Shown: positions 50,247 to 61,846, counted from the stretch's first letter. The stretch: DNA of 64,000 nucleotides from Plotosus lineatus (GCA_024760905.1 CM045746.1:6560466-6624465); one strand, 5' to 3'. Program-made: numbers and translations. Notes: generated by a model from the letters alone, not told the origin.

Positions 50247-50377
50247 ACAAGTTTGTGTAAAGGAATGCGTCCAATACAAACATTATGCAGTGATGAACCA
50301 TTTCAAAGAAATGTAAAAAAAAAAAAGAAAACCACAAGAAATAAAGAAATAAAGAAAGAAAAAAAAACATTAACATG
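50247..50377. other. A-rich spacer between RTE-4 and Tigger gene
   Basis: Probably the 3' untranslated end of the Tigger-like element, cut by the RTE-4 insertion. The left terminal repeat of that element was not found. Confidence 0.4.
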
Positions 50378-52110
50378 TTATTGGTTGGAAGGGGATGACT
50401 CTTCTTCAGGCTGTTCCTTTCTTCTCTTGAAGAACATTTCTAGTGTTGCCTGTTTCTGCCTTCTTTTCAGAACCATACGGAAGTGGCCCATGACCTCCTC
50501 ATTAAAGGTGTGCACAGCTCTGCTGGCCTTAGCCTTATTAGCGTGATACACTTCAACAAAGCTATAGAGTTTGCTCCATTTTGAGCACATGTCCTTAATA
50601 AGTGAAGTCGGGGCATCCTTCCTTCCATCATCCTCTTCAGAAGACATCTCCTTCTCCAATATCTTCTTCTGCTCTGCCTGAAGGTGCAGGATTTCTTCCA
50701 TCGTGAGTCAGCCATGATGTTCCTCCAGCAGGTCATTGACATCATCAGCATCCATTTCCAGACCTAGAATTTGGTCTGTGATGATGTCTTGGACGATTTG
50801 ACTACCGTCCTGCTGTTCCTCCTCGGTAGGAGCTGCTGTGCTGATGCTCGCCACAGCCCCAAACCCTTCGAACTCCGTATCACATTCAGGCCACAGTTTC
50901 TTCCACGAAGAGTTCGTTGGCCTGTGTGAGACGTGATTCCAGGCCCTATCAACAATAGTTACGCAATGGCAGATGTTAAAATGATTCCTCCAAAAGTCTT
51001 CAAGTGTTAACTGTGTGCCGTTAGTCACCTTGAAGCATCTTTGGAAGAGGAATTTTGTGTGCAATTGCTTGAAATGAGCAATTGCACGCTGGTCCATGGG
51101 CTGGATCAATGAGGTTGTGTTTAGGTGGGAGGAATTTTATTTTAATGAAATCAGACTCCTCAGTTAAATTGTCCTCCAAACCGGGAGGGTGAGCAGGGGC
51201 ATTGTCTATGACAAGAAGGCAGTGGCATGGCAGGGCTTTCTCATGCAAATATTTTTTCACGTGCGGAGCAAATACCTCATGCACCCACTCGGTGAAAAAT
51301 TGCCTGGTTAACCAAGCTTCCGAATTGGATCGCCACATAACAGGCAACTTACTTTTTTATCGCATTGTTTGCTTTGAATGCCCTCGGATTTCCCGAATGA
51401 TAAATCATCAGTGGCTTGATTTTTATATCTACGCTTGCATTACCGCACAACAAAAGCATGAACCGAGCTTTCATTAGTTTGTGTCCAGGCAGTGATTTCT
51501 CCTCACGCGTAATGTATGTCCTCCGTGGCATTTTCTTCCACAATAAGCCAATCTCATCACAATTAAAGACTTGCTCGGGAAAATAATTCACAGCCTTGAT
51601 AAAATCAGCAAATTCCTGCTTGAACTTCTCAGCGCCATCTTTGTTAGCACTCGCTGCTTCCCCATGACGAACCACACTGTGAATTCCACTTCGCTTAAAA
51701 TTTTTGAACCAGCCTCGACTTGCTTTAAAGTGGAACCCTTCAGGATTCGAGCTAGGGTCTTTTTTCACCAAATAATCGTAGATTTCACGAGCTTTGCAGC
51801 AGATCACATCTTCGCTAACACTATCTCCAGCGAACTACTGCTCATTTATGTATAGGAGCAGTAATTTTTCCACTTCCTCCAGTACTTGCAGTCTTTGTTT
51901 GCTGATAACTGTCGAGCCTTTCGCCACATCACTGGCTTTAACACTCTCTTTGTTCTTCAGGATGACGCATATTGTTGATTTAGCCATGACGAATTCCTTA
52001 ACAAGATCAGTAACACACAAGCCTGATTCATGTTGAGCTATCAGCTCCTTCTTAAACTCAACAGTTTTCCGCACAACTGACCTTTTCTCAGTAGCTTTCT
52101 TTGGAGACAT
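50378..52110 (-). pseudogene. Tigger transposase (TIGD-like), several stops and frameshifts
   Basis: Starts MSPKKATEKRSVVRKTVEFK with a pipsqueak-type helix-turn-helix (residues about 15-60). Then a CENP-B-type second DNA-binding domain (FHFKASRGWFKNFKRSGIH), followed by the DDE_1 catalytic domain: VFNCDEIGLLWKKMP (first Asp), CLLVIDNAPAHPPG (second Asp) and IQPMDQRAIAHFK (third Asp). The C-terminus, near residue 560, reads QATLEMFFKRRKE, which fits the PCNA-interacting box QxxLxxFF. This is reminiscent of Drosophila pogo transposase, which is known to bind PCNA. Defects: in-frame TAG after YINEQ (about 51834), a frameshift near 51350, a frameshift near 51112, and a stop after LLEEHHG (about 50708). 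The gene is about 1.7 kb, a normal Tigger length. Confidence 0.92.
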
Positions 52111-52133
52111 ATTTATTAGCTAATCTTATCGAG

Positions 52134-52134
<1 letters not shown>

Positions 52135-52170
<36 letters not shown>
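52135..52170. repeat. Poly-A run
   Basis: About 36 A residues, five-prime of the Tigger transposase start on the coding strand (as T). Confidence 0.95.
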
Positions 52171-52172
<2 letters not shown>

Positions 52173-52428
52173 ACGGTCTACCGTACTTTGTAGAACAGGA
52201 GCAAGCACACAGTAGTCGAGTAGAGTCAAAAGAGACAGATTTCCTGAAGTCGAGCACTTTTCCTCCCTCTCGGTCTCGTTTTTTTCTTGCTCGTTTTTCG
52301 AGTTCGACTTCCAAGGCAAAAAAAATCTCGTATTTTTTTGTTCGAATTCTGATATGTTCGACCTTTAAAGCGTTCGAGAACCAAGGTACCACTGTAGCTT
52401 AAAGCTTCAATGCCTTACAGAATAAAAT

Positions 52429-52781
52429 GTCTGTCTTCCTTTTTTTTTTTTTTTCTTTTAACTCAGGAGTCGCCACACTGAATAATCTGATTCGCACATT
52501 TGATTTGGCAGAGGTTTTTACGTCGGATGCCCTTCCTGTCACAACCCTTTTAGCAAGGGACAGAAACGCGCTGACGACTTTGCAGCCTACTCTTTACGAA
52601 AGTCAGCAATGGTTCTTTTACATGCCTCACACCATAGACAGTGGGAGACATGGCCCACCTTTGATAACCCAGTTAGGCACACAGGGGTGGCAGTGACAAC
52701 CTTGTGGAGAGTGGGACTCGAACCCCCAACCTTTGGATCAGCGATCCAGCGCCCGATACCATTAGACCACCACTGCCCCCC
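52429..52781 (-). mobile_element. tRNA-derived SINE with RTE tail (copy f), full length
   Basis: Exact 18-bp target duplication tgccttacagaataaaat at 52411-52428 and 52782-52799. Intact B box ggttcgagtcc near 52723-52713 and A-box-like tggtctaatgg near 52769-52759 (minus strand). The tail part is disturbed by a T run (52440-52455). Confidence 0.93.
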
Positions 52782-52799
52782 TGCCTTACAGAATAAAAT

Positions 52800-53252
52800 A
52801 ACTAAGTTATTAAGTTTGAACAGAAATCACCTCCTAATACAAATAGGCAAATCATGTCAAAACAAAAAAAAAACCCTGCTCCGATTACCAGAGGGAGACA
52901 ATGCTATAACTGCTAGCATGCTAGCTGTTAGCATCGGACGAATTCCTCCGAGCTCCTGTTCACGTGAGATAAACACAACAGAACACATTCTTACTACTGT
53001 ACACAGATCCGCATTCTATAAGCTGTGCTTATAACTCGGAACATAATTCATAACGTAATGTGGTAATATAAATCAAACTGGCGGAAACGATGAGAAGTCC
53101 CCAACAAACAGCTGCTCTATAGCTGTATGGCATCACGGAACATCAATAACAAGTGTAATGACGTCACTCGCGGCACACTTGCAGGACGGAGCTGACCTGG
53201 TCCCATTGCCAGCTAAGCGCCTTTACTCCATACATACCATAGACACAGTTAA
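52800..53252. other. Native TUSC3 intron 1 sequence left of RTE-B
   Basis: No gene seen. Includes a palindromic ctagcatgctag near 52914 and a CRE-like tgacgtca (53159-53166). The last 19 bases, 53234-53252, are the left target duplication of RTE-B. Confidence 0.5.
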
Positions 53253-56200
53253 TGCAGCCATGAGGTGGGGGGGGAACTAACCAGTGTCTCCCCCCTCATG
53301 CCGGTCCCAAGCCCGGAGAAATGCAGAGGGTTGTGTCAGGAAGGGCATCCGACGTAAAACCAATGCCAAACATTTATGATGCAAATAAGAAGTATTACCC
53401 CCATACCGGATCGGTCAAGGCCCAGGTTAACAACGACCGCCATCAGTGCTGTCAATCAACAGGGTGCTGATGGAAATTGGACTACTGTTGGTCGAAGACG
53501 TCGAAGAAGGAGAGGTGGGAGGCGTGTCCGTAGGCAGAGAGAGAAGAGGAAAGGCATGAGTCTAGGACTGAGAGTGGGGACTTTGAATGTTGGGACTATG
53601 CAAGGAAAAGGTTGAGAGCTGGCTGACATGATGCAGAGGAGGAAGGTGGACATACTGTGTGTTCAGGAGACCAGGTGGAAAGGTAGCAAAGCTAAAAGCT
53701 TAGGAGCAGGGTTTAAGCTATTTTATCACGGTGTGGATGGGAAGAGAAATGGAGTAGGAGTCATCTTGAAGGAGGAGTTTGTCAGGAATGTTCTAAAAGT
53801 GAAAAGAGTGTCAGACAGAGTGATGAGTCTCAAGTTAGAAATCGAAGGTGTAATGCTCAATGTTGTTAGTGCTTATGCCCCACAGGCAGGATGTGAGCTA
53901 GAAGAGAAGGAGAGATTCTGGAGTGACTTAGATGAAGTGATGCAGAGTACCACCAGAGGTGAAAGAGTGGTCATTGGTGCAGACTTCAATGGACATGTTG
54001 GTGCAGGCAACAGAGGGGACGAGGAAGTGATGGGCAGGTTTGGTATCCAGGACAGGAAAGCAGAAGGACAGATGTTGGTAGATTTTGCAAAAAGGATGGA
54101 AATGGCTGTGGTGAATACTTTCTTCCAGAAGAAACAGGGGCATAGGGTGACTTATAAAAGCGGATGTAGGAGCACACAGGTAGACTACATCTTGTGTAGG
54201 CGATGTAATTTGAAGGAAGTCAGTGACTGCAAAGTCATAGTGGGTGAGAGTGTTGCCAAACAGCATAGGATGGTGGTGTGCAGGATGACTCTGATGGTGA
54301 GAAAGGTGAAAAAGGCAAAGGCAGAGCAGGAGACAAAGTGGTGGAAGCTGAAAAAGGAAGAGTGTCGTGTTGTCTTCAAGGAGGAGTTGAAACAGGCTTT
54401 GGGTGGCCAGGAAGTGTTTCCAAATGACTGGACAACCACAGCAAATGTGATCAGGGACACAGGTAGGAGAGTACTTGGTGTGTCCTCTGGAAGGAAAGTA
54501 GATAAGGAGACTTGGTGGTGGAATGAGGAAGTGCAGGAGTGTGTACAAAGGAAGAGGTTAGCTAAGAAGAAGTGGGACATTGAGAGGACCAAAGAGAGTA
54601 AACAGGAGTACAGGGAGACACAGCGTAAGGCGAAAGTAGCAGTGGCTAAGGCCAAACAGAGGGCGTATGATGACTTGTATGACAGGTTGGACAGTAAAGA
54701 GGGAGAAAATGATCTATACAGGTTGGCACAGCAGAGAAATAGAGATGGGAAGGACGTGCAGCAAGTGAGATTGATAAAGGACAGAGAGGGAAATGTATTG
54801 ACTGATGACAGAAGTGTGCTGGGAAGATGGAAAGAGTACTTTGAAGAGCTGATGAATGAGGAAAATAAGACAGAAAAAAAGAGTAGAAGAGGTGACCATT
54901 GAGGAGCAGGATGTAGCAAAGATCAGTAAGGGTGAAGTGAGAAGGGCATTGAAGAGGATGAAGAATGGAAAGGCAGTTGGTCCTGATGACATACCTGTGG
55001 AGGTGTGGAGGTATGGAAGTGTCTAGGAGAGGTAGCAGTAGATTTTCTGACAAGAACATTCAACAAGGTACTCAAGAGTGAGCAGATGCCGGAGGAGTGG
55101 AGGAGAAGTGTGCTGGTGCCCATTTTTAAGAACAAGGGAGACGTGCAGAGTTGCAGCAACTACAAAGGGATAAAGTTCATGAGGCATACGATGAAGTTAT
55201 GAAGTTAAGGTCAGCATTTGTGAACAACAGTTTGGTTTCATGCCAAGAAAGAGCATCACAGATGCAATGTTTGCTTTGAGGATGTTAATAGAGAAGTACA
55301 GAGAAGGTCAGAGGGAGCTACATTGTGCCTTTGTGGATCTGGAAAAAGCATATGACAGGGTGCCAAGAGAAGAACTGTGGTATTGCATGAGGAAGTCTGG
55401 AGTGGCAGAGAAGTATGTTGGAGTGGTGCAGGACATGTATGAGAGATGTAAGACAGTGGTGAGGTGTGCTGTCGGTGTGACCGACGAATTCATGGTGGAG
55501 GTGGGACTGCATCAAGGGTCAGCTCTGAGCCCCTTCTTGTTTGCTATGGTGATGGACAGGCTGACAGACGAGGTGAGACAAGAATCTCCATGGACTATGA
55601 TGTTTGCAGATGACATCGTGATCTGTAGTGAGAGCAGAGAACAAGTGCAGGAAAATCTGGAGAGGTGGAGGTATGCCCTGGAAAGGAGGGGAATGAAGGT
55701 TAGCCTCAAAAAATCTGAATACATGTGTGTGAATGAGAAGGACCCAGGAGGAACGATGATGTTACAGGGAGCAGAGATAACGAAGGTGGAGGATTTTAAG
55801 TACTTAGGCTCAACAATCCAGAGCAATGGAGAGTCTGGAAAAGAGGTGAAGAAGCGTGTGCAGGCAGGCTGGAATGGTTGGAGAAAAGTGTCCGGTGTGA
55901 TGTGCGATAGGAGAGTGTCAGCAAGAATGAAGGGAAAAGTGTACAAGACGGTGGTGAGGCCAGCGATGTTGTATGGCTTAGAAACAGTGGCGCTGAGGAA
56001 AAGGCAAGAGGCAGAGCTGGAAGTAGCGGAGATGAAAATGTTGAGGTTCTCTCTGGGAGTAACGAGGATGGATAGGATCAGAAATGAGTATATCAGAGGG
56101 ACAGCCCATGTAAGATGTTTTGGAGACAAAGTCAGAGAGGCTAGATTGAGATGGTTTGGACATGTACAGAGGAGGGATAGTGACTATATTGGCAGTAGGA

Positions 56201-56394
56201 TGCTGAGGTTGGAACTACCAGGCAGAAGGCCTCGAGGAAAACCAAAGAAGAGATTTATGGATGTGGTGAAGGAAGACATGAAGGTCGTTGGAGTCAGAAA
56301 AGAAGATGCGGAGGACAGGGTGAGGTGGAGGCGGATGATTTGCTGTGGCGACCCCTGAAGGGAGCAGCCGAAAGTAAAAGAAGAAGAAAGAAGA
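53253..56394 (+). mobile_element. RTE LINE copy B, full length (3,142 bp)
   Basis: Exact 19-bp target duplication ataccatagacacagttaa at 53234-53252 and 56395-56413. The 5' end is tgcagccatgaggtgggggg, and the 3' end is ggagcagccgaaagtaaaag plus aag repeats. The 3' flank of this copy is what RTE-A carries, so B, or a now-lost twin at this site, is the likely source. The 3' end lies 936 bp from TUSC3 exon 1. It is antisense to TUSC3. Confidence 0.95.
53376..56358 (+). pseudogene. RTE-B ORF: endonuclease and reverse transcriptase, broken
   Basis: Leader with VGRRRRRRRGGRRVRRQREK; a TGA at 53613 (a one-base insertion, MQGKG*) separates the leader from the endonuclease frame starting at 53628. 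Endonuclease DILCVQETRWKG, VIGADFNGHVGAGNRGDEE and STQVDYILCRRCN. It is open to 54902, where a frameshift near 54885 occurs. Then [16 protein letters not shown], a second shift near 55015, and a ~40-bp deletion near 55203 that removes [14 protein letters not shown]. The last 372 codons (55240-56358) with RT motifs [13 protein letters not shown] and [12 protein letters not shown] (about 55598-55633) are open. Confidence 0.93.
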
Positions 56395-57242
56395 ATACCA
56401 TAGACACAGTTAAAGTTTCAAAAACGAATGAATAGAAATATTCTGGATTTAAAACCACTTTACAAAGTATAATTTTTTTTTTTAGTTTTCCCACAAGCTA
56501 AACTTTTCTTCTTATTGCAATTTATAGATCTGCAATTTAAAGAATTTCTAAACAAACTGTACTGGATTTGTTTTATTTTCAATTAAAATTGGGGAAATGT
56601 ACTTGTAGGAACTAGTCTGTGTTGTCCTGATTCTTGAATAGTAAGTCTGTCTTCCTTTCGGCTTTTTCCCCTTTTACTCGGGAGTCGCCACAGCGAATCA
56701 TCTGAGTCGCACATTTGATTTAGCAGAGGTTTTTACGTCGGATGCCCTTCCTGTCACAACCCTTTTTAGTAAGGGACAGAAACACGCTGACGACTTTGCA
56801 GCCTACTCTTTACGAAAGTCAGCAATGGTTCTTTTACATGCACCTCTCACCATAGACAGTGAGAGACATGGCCCGCCTTTGATAACCCAGTTAGCCGCAC
56901 TGGGGGTGATTCTTGAATAGTAAGTAATTATTTTAAAAATCTGTACAAAGAATGGCTTTGGTAAAATGAAACACTAAAAATTCTTATAAATAAATACATG
57001 TAATTATTATAGAAGACTGATTTGATGTAAATCACTTCATTTTAACTGCTCTATCTATTTCTGACAACATAATTCCCCAGACAACGACGTTCGTATGAAC
57101 CAGGTCTCTGATCGCATGAAAATAAAGGCGGCAGTAGCGGCTGAATAACAAACACCTCCACATTTTAAACCGAGTGCACTCAACGCCGTCACATTACACC
57201 AGAGAAGTCCGCCTGTGTAGGGCATAGCTAGCCGATAGGAAT
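56395..57242. other. Intron 1 segment duplicated as the 3' flank of RTE-A
   Basis: 848 bp, the same length as and nearly identical by eye to 25137-25984. Starts with the right target duplication of RTE-B and contains SINE copy g. The match ends at ggaat, 88 bp before the TUSC3 exon 1 donor. Confidence 0.92.
56647..56907 (-). mobile_element. Headless SINE with RTE tail (copy g)
   Basis: Target duplication gattcttgaatagtaagt at 56629-56646 and 56908-56925. This is the original of copy d. It breaks off before the tRNA head at the same G run. Confidence 0.93.
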
Positions 57243-57330
57243 TCGGACAGCGTCAGGTGTTGGTTTTAACGCCGAGAATAAAAAATGACTGGTTCTGATA
57301 TTTAAATCATTTCTATCACACAACTCGTAC

Positions 57331-57435
57331 CTCTTTTTTCTTTTGACCTCCTCCAGAGTGAAGAAGAAGGACCAGAATGAGGAACGCAGTCGAAAACGGC
57401 AGGTAAAAACACAAGCGGTTGGATGGGGCAGCCAT
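57331..57435 (-). CDS. tusc3: TUSC3 exon 1, coding part (signal peptide)
   Basis: ATG at 57435-57433 opens a 35-codon frame, MAAPSNRLCFYLPF then STAFLILVLLLHSGGGQKKKE, ending exactly at a gag|gtacgag donor (gt at 57330-57329). The hydrophobic stretch around residues 10-26 is a cleavable ER signal peptide. GGGQKKKE matches the conserved end of TUSC3 exon 1, and the following residue in exon 2 is N, as in other TUSC3 proteins. The phase is 0 on both sides. The first ATG is chosen because it gives a normal-length signal peptide and sits in a favourable context (aaaATGg). The 5' UTR limit is not visible. The antisense strand shows a decoy exon-like pattern here, listed under rejected items. Confidence 0.92.
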
Positions 57436-57600
57436 TTTGGAAGATGCTCTTGTTCTGCGGTGTCTCTGAGACCACGATTGGCTCAAGCAGAGACCAATCA
57501 GAAACGAGTTTACTGCCCTTGCTTCATGGGAAACGTAATAATTTTAGTCTCGTTACTCGAGTTAATGTTATCGTACAGTCGTTAAACATTGTAGTTATGA
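57436..57600 (-). promoter_or_regulatory. tusc3: Probable TUSC3 core promoter and 5' UTR
   Basis: Directly upstream of the start codon on the minus strand. Two CCAAT boxes lie at 57481-57477 (agCCAATcg) and, as the inverted form attgg on the minus strand, at 57498-57494. The sequence around the ATG, aaaatggctgcc, resembles a YY1 site overlapping a start codon. No TATA box seen, as expected for a housekeeping ER gene. The start site cannot be placed from sequence. Confidence 0.55.
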
Positions 57601-57712
57601 AAAAAACGTAACGGAATTTGATATTAAAATTTTATAAATAAATCAGCTTACAAAGAGCAACGTTTAAGGCAAAAACTTTACATATGCAACTATAAAATTT
57701 GTCGAGTCCATT

Positions 57713-57784
57713 CCCCCCCCAAAAAAAAAATTTCATTAGTTAGTATTTATTAATAACAATAATAATAATAACAATAATAATAAA
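57713..57784. repeat. Poly-C/poly-A and (AAT)n
   Basis: cccccccc then aaaaaaaaaaa, then an (AAT)n-rich stretch (57752-57784) that was the target of RTE-6. Confidence 0.9.
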
Positions 57785-60680
57785 TGCAGCCGTGAGGGGG
57801 GGGGCACAAACCAGTGTCTCTCCTCACGCCGGTCCCAAGCCCGGATAAATGCAGAGGTTTGCGTCAGGAAGGGCATCCGGCGTAAACAAATGCCAAATAA
57901 ACTATGCGAATCACAAGAAAGAATGACATACCGGATCGGTCGAGGCCCGGGTTAACAACGACCGCCATCAGTGCTGTCAACCAACAGGGTGCTGATGGAA
58001 ATTGGACTACTGTTGGTCGAAGACGTCGAAGAAGGAGAGACGGGAGGCGTGTCCGTTGCCAGAGAGAGAAGAGGAAAGGCATGAGTCTAGGACTGAAAGT
58101 AGGGACTTTGAATGTTGGAACTATGGCAGGAAAAGGTAGAGAGCTGGCTGACATGATGCAGAGGAGGAAAGTGGACATACTGTGTGTTCAGGAGACCAGG
58201 TGGAAAGGTAGCAAGGCTAGAAGCATAGGAGCAGGGTTTAAGCTGTTTTATCATGGTGTGGATGGGAAGAGAAATGGAGTCGGAGTCATCATGAAGGAAG
58301 AGTTTGTCAGGAATGTTCGAGAAGTGAAAAGAGTGTCAGACAGAGTGATGAGTCTCAAGTTAGAAATTGAAGGTGTGATGGTCAATGTTGTTAGTGCTTA
58401 TGCCCCACAGACAGGATGTGAGCGAGAAGAGAAGGAGAGATTCTGAGGAAGTTAGATGAAGTGATGCAGAGTACCCCCAGAGGTGAAAGAGTGGTCATTG
58501 GGACAGACTTCAATGGACATGTTGGTGCAGGAAACAGAGGGGACGAGGAAGTGATGGGTAGGTTTGGTATCCAGGACAGGAACGCAGAAGGACAGATGTT
58601 GGTAGATTTTGCAAAAAGGATGGAAATGGCTGTGGTGAATACTTTCTTACAGAAGAGACAGGAGCATAGGGTGATTTATAAAAGTGGAGGTAGGAGCACA
58701 AAGGTAGACTACATCCTGTGCAGGCGATGTAATTTAAAGGAAGTCAGTGACTGCAAAGTAGTAGTGGGTGAGAGTGTTGCCAAACAGCATAGGATGGTGG
58801 TGTGCAGGATGATGCTGATGGTGAGGAAGGTGAAGAAGGCAAAGGCAGAGCAGAAGACAAAGTGGTGGAAGCTGAAAAAGGAAGAGTGTCGTGTTGTCTT
58901 CAAGGAGGAGTTGAAACAGGCTTTGGGTGGTCAGGAAGTGCTTCCAGATGACTGGACAACTACAGCTAATGTGATCAGGGAGACAGGTAGGAGAATACTT
59001 GGTGTGTCATCTGGAAGGAAAGTAGATAAGGAGACTTGATGGTGGAATGAGGAAGTGCAGGAGTGTGTACAAAGGAAGAGGTTAGCTAAGAAGAAGTGGG
59101 ACATTGAGAGGACCGAAGAGAGTAAACAGGAGTACAGCGAGACACAGCGTAAGGCGAAGGTAGCGGTGTCAAAGGCCAAACAGAGGGCGTATGATGACTT
59201 GTATGCTCGGTTGGAAAGTAAAGACGGAGAAAATGATTTGTACAGGTTGGCACAGCAGAGAAATAGAGATGGGAAGGACGTGCAGCAAGTTAGATTGATA
59301 AAGGACAGAGAGGGAAATGTATTGACTGATGAAAGAAGTGTGCTGGGAAGATGGAAAGAGTACTTTGAAGAGCTTATGAATGAGGAAAATGAGAGAGAAA
59401 AAAGAGTTGAAGAGACTGTTGAGGACCAGGAAGTAGCAAAGATTAGTAAGGGTGAAGTGAGGAGGGCATTGAAGAGGATGAAGAATGGAAAGGCAGTTGG
59501 TCCTGATGACATACCGGTGGAGGTATGGAAGTGTCTAGGAGAGGTAGCAGTAGATTTTCTGACAAGAACATTTAACAAGTTCTTAGAGAGTGAGAGGATG
59601 CCAGAGGAATGGAGGAGAAGTGTGCTGGTGCCCATTTTTAAGAACAAGGGAGACGTGCAGAGTTGTGGCAACTACAGAGGGATAAAGTTGATGAGCCATA
59701 CGATGAAGTTATGGGAAAGAATAGTGGAAGCTAGACTAAGGGCAGAGGTCAGCATTTGTGAACAACAGTTTGGTTTCATGCCAAGAAAGAGCACCATAGA
59801 TGCAGTGTTTGCCTTGAGGATGTTAATGGAGAAGTACAGAGAAGGTCAGACGGAGCTGCATTGTGTCTTTGTGGATCTGGAGAGAGCATATGACAGGGTG
59901 CCGAGAGAAGAACTTTGGTATTGCATGAGGAAGTCTGGAGTGGCAGAGAAGTATATTAGAGTGGTGCAGGACATGTATGAGAGATGTAAGACAGTGGTGA
60001 GGTGTGCTGTCGGTGTGACAGAAGAGTTCAAGGTGGAAGTGGGACTGCATCAAGGGTCAGCTCTCAGCCCCTTCTTGTTTGCTATGGTGATGGACAGGCT
60101 GACAGACGAGGTTAGACAAGATTCCCCATGGACTATGATGTTTGCAGATGACATTGTGATCTGTAGTGAGAGCAGAGCACAAGTGCAGGAAAATCTAGAG
60201 AGGTGGAGGTATGCCCTGGAAAGGAGGGGAATGAAGATTACGGTGTTGAGGCCAACGATGTTGTATGTTTTAGAAACAGTGGCCCTGGGGAAAAGACAGG
60301 AGGCAGAGCTGGAGGTAGCAGAGATGAAAATGTTGAGGTTCTCTTTGGGAGTAACGAGGATGGATAGGATTAGGAATGAGCACATCAGAGGGACAGCACA
60401 TGTAAGACGCTTTGGAGACAAAGTCAGAGAGGCTAGATTAAGATGGTTTGGACATGTACAGAGGAGGGATAGTGAGTATCTTGGTAGTAGGATGCTGAGG
60501 CTGGAACTACCAGGCAGAAGGCCTAGAGGAAGACCAAAGAGACGATTCATGGATGTGGTGAAGGAGGACATGAAGGTCGTTGGTGTAAGAGAAGAAGATG
60601 CAAAGAGTAGGGTGAGATGGAGGCAGATGATTCGCTGTGGCGATCCCGAAAGGGAAAAGCCGAAAGGAAAAGAAGAAGAA
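57785..60680 (+). mobile_element. RTE LINE copy 6, internal deletion near the 3' side
   Basis: 5' end tgcagccgtgaggggggggg, 3' end gaaaagccgaaaggaaaaga plus aag repeats. Both sides are AAT repeats, so the target was an (AAT)n tract and the duplication cannot be sized. About 250 bp are missing at 60236 (GMK joins ITVLRPTMLY; in other copies about 84 codons lie between). It is head-to-head with TUSC3: its 5' end is 350 bp from the TUSC3 start codon. Confidence 0.93.
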
Positions 60681-60681
60681 A

Positions 60682-60690
<9 letters not shown>
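57904..60690 (+). pseudogene. RTE-6 ORF, best-preserved reading frame
   Basis: Open from the leader to 58446 (VGTLNVGTMAGKGRELADMM, DILCVQETRWKG), where a small change (attctgaggaag for attctggagtgac) causes a stop. It resumes 58461-59039 with VIGTDFNGHVGAGNRGDEE (Ala of GADFNGH is Thr) and ends at TGA 59037, a single-base change of the Trp codon in KETWWWNEE. The third piece, from 59055, is open for over 540 codons through linker, RT ([58 protein letters not shown] near 60137-60172) and the C-terminal region, running into the AAT repeat. Only two lesions plus the internal deletion separate it from a complete ORF. Confidence 0.93.

Positions 60691-60732
<42 letters not shown>
60683..60732. 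repeat. (AAT)n microsatellite at the RTE-6 3' end
   Basis: About 16 AAT units directly after the RTE tail. Confidence 0.95.
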
Positions 60733-60735
<3 letters not shown>

Positions 60736-60803
60736 TCGTTTTTGGCTAGAATTCATACAGTCTAATAAATACAAACTTTCTAGACACGCTATAATAAAAT
60801 CAT

Positions 60804-61149
60804 CATCATCAGTTCATTTTCTGCAATCACTTAATCCTAACTTGGGTTGCGAGGAGTCTGGCGCCCATCCCAGCCAACTTCGGGCGAGGGCAGAGTACAC
60901 CCTGGACAGCTCGCCAGGCCATCGCAGGGCGGAAACACGCCGACGGCTTTGCAGCCTACTCTTGTCGAAAGTCAGTAATGGTTCTTTTACACCTCACACC
61001 ATAGACAGTGAGAGACATGGCCGGCCTTTGATAACCCAGTTAGCTCCACTGGGGGGGACAGTGACAACCTTGTGCAGAGTGGGACTCGAACCCCCAACCT
61101 TTGTATCAGCGGTCCAGCGCCCTATACCACTAGACCACCACTGCACTCC
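60804..61149 (-). mobile_element. SINE with same tRNA head and body but alternative 3' tail (copy h)
   Basis: Target duplication ataataaaatcat (60791-60803, 61150-61162). On the minus strand: A-box-like tggtctagtgg (61138-61128), B box ggttcgagtcc (61093-61083), and the same body as the RTE-tailed SINE up to gccgtcggcgtgtttc (60950). It then changes to cgccctgcgatggcctggcg and ends cgcaacccaagttaggatta...gaaaatg, a tail seen alone at 61335-61445. Confidence 0.92.
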
Positions 61150-61162
61150 ATAATAAAATCAT

Positions 61163-61627
61163 AATTACAAAATATTTTTTACTTTTAATTGACTTTAAGA
61201 AATGTTCCACAATGTTCCCAGTATTAAGATATCCCAAATTATGTCATAAATTAGCATCTTGGTAAAGTCTGTTTGCTTCATTTTTTAATATATTGAAGAT
61301 CTTTTATATATTTTTGGCGTGGGAGTCTGTCATTCATTCATTTTCTCCACCGCTTAATCTTAATTATGGTCGCGGGGAGGCTGGCACCCATCTCAGCCGA
61401 CGGCAGGGTACATCCTGGACAACCCACCAGACCATAACAGGGCAGGAGAGTCTGTCATTTCGATTTAATTCTCCAACAAATATATCTTTCCTGGTCATGA
61501 TTAGAAGGGTTTAATTATCAGCAAAGCGTTTTAATGAGCGTTTTCTCAGTTGCATCTTCCCTCCTTATCACCAGGGGGCGACTGATAACCCCTGAGTATG
61601 GAAATAAAACTTAATAAAAGTGGACAT

Positions 61628-61677
<50 letters not shown>

Positions 61678-61803
61678 GACTCATAAGAGCGCCAATCTAT
61701 TAGTGTGTTTCATGGCCTCAGTGTTATCCATGAGATCTCATCAACATACTTCGAGCTTACTGGAGCTTTACAATCACATTTTATATGTGAAAAAGAGAAT
61801 AAA

Positions 61804-61846
<43 letters not shown>

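Larger units (their letters stand above)
50378..52394 (-). mobile_element. Tigger-like DNA transposon, family T5, one end missing
   Basis: The right end, reversed from 52394, reads cagtggtaccttggttctcg then aacgctttaaaggtcgaac, followed by TA (52395-52396). The transposase gene fills the element on the minus strand. A poly-A run (52135-52170, T run on the coding strand) lies just before the start codon. The opposite terminal repeat is not present before the RTE-4 tail. Confidence 0.88.

Noticed and set aside
53159..53166. CRE-like tgacgtca as a TUSC3 promoter element
   Set aside because: It is about 4.2 kb inside intron 1 and separated from exon 1 by RTE-B. A single 8-mer is weak evidence.
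57355..57405. Plus-strand exon-like pattern: pyrimidine tract, cctccag, a 45-bp frame (VKKKDQNEERSRKRQ), then gtaaaaac
   Set aside because: It is the exact antisense of TUSC3 exon 1. The minus strand has a signal peptide, the conserved GGGQKKKE and the matching exon 2, so the plus-strand pattern is a coincidence.
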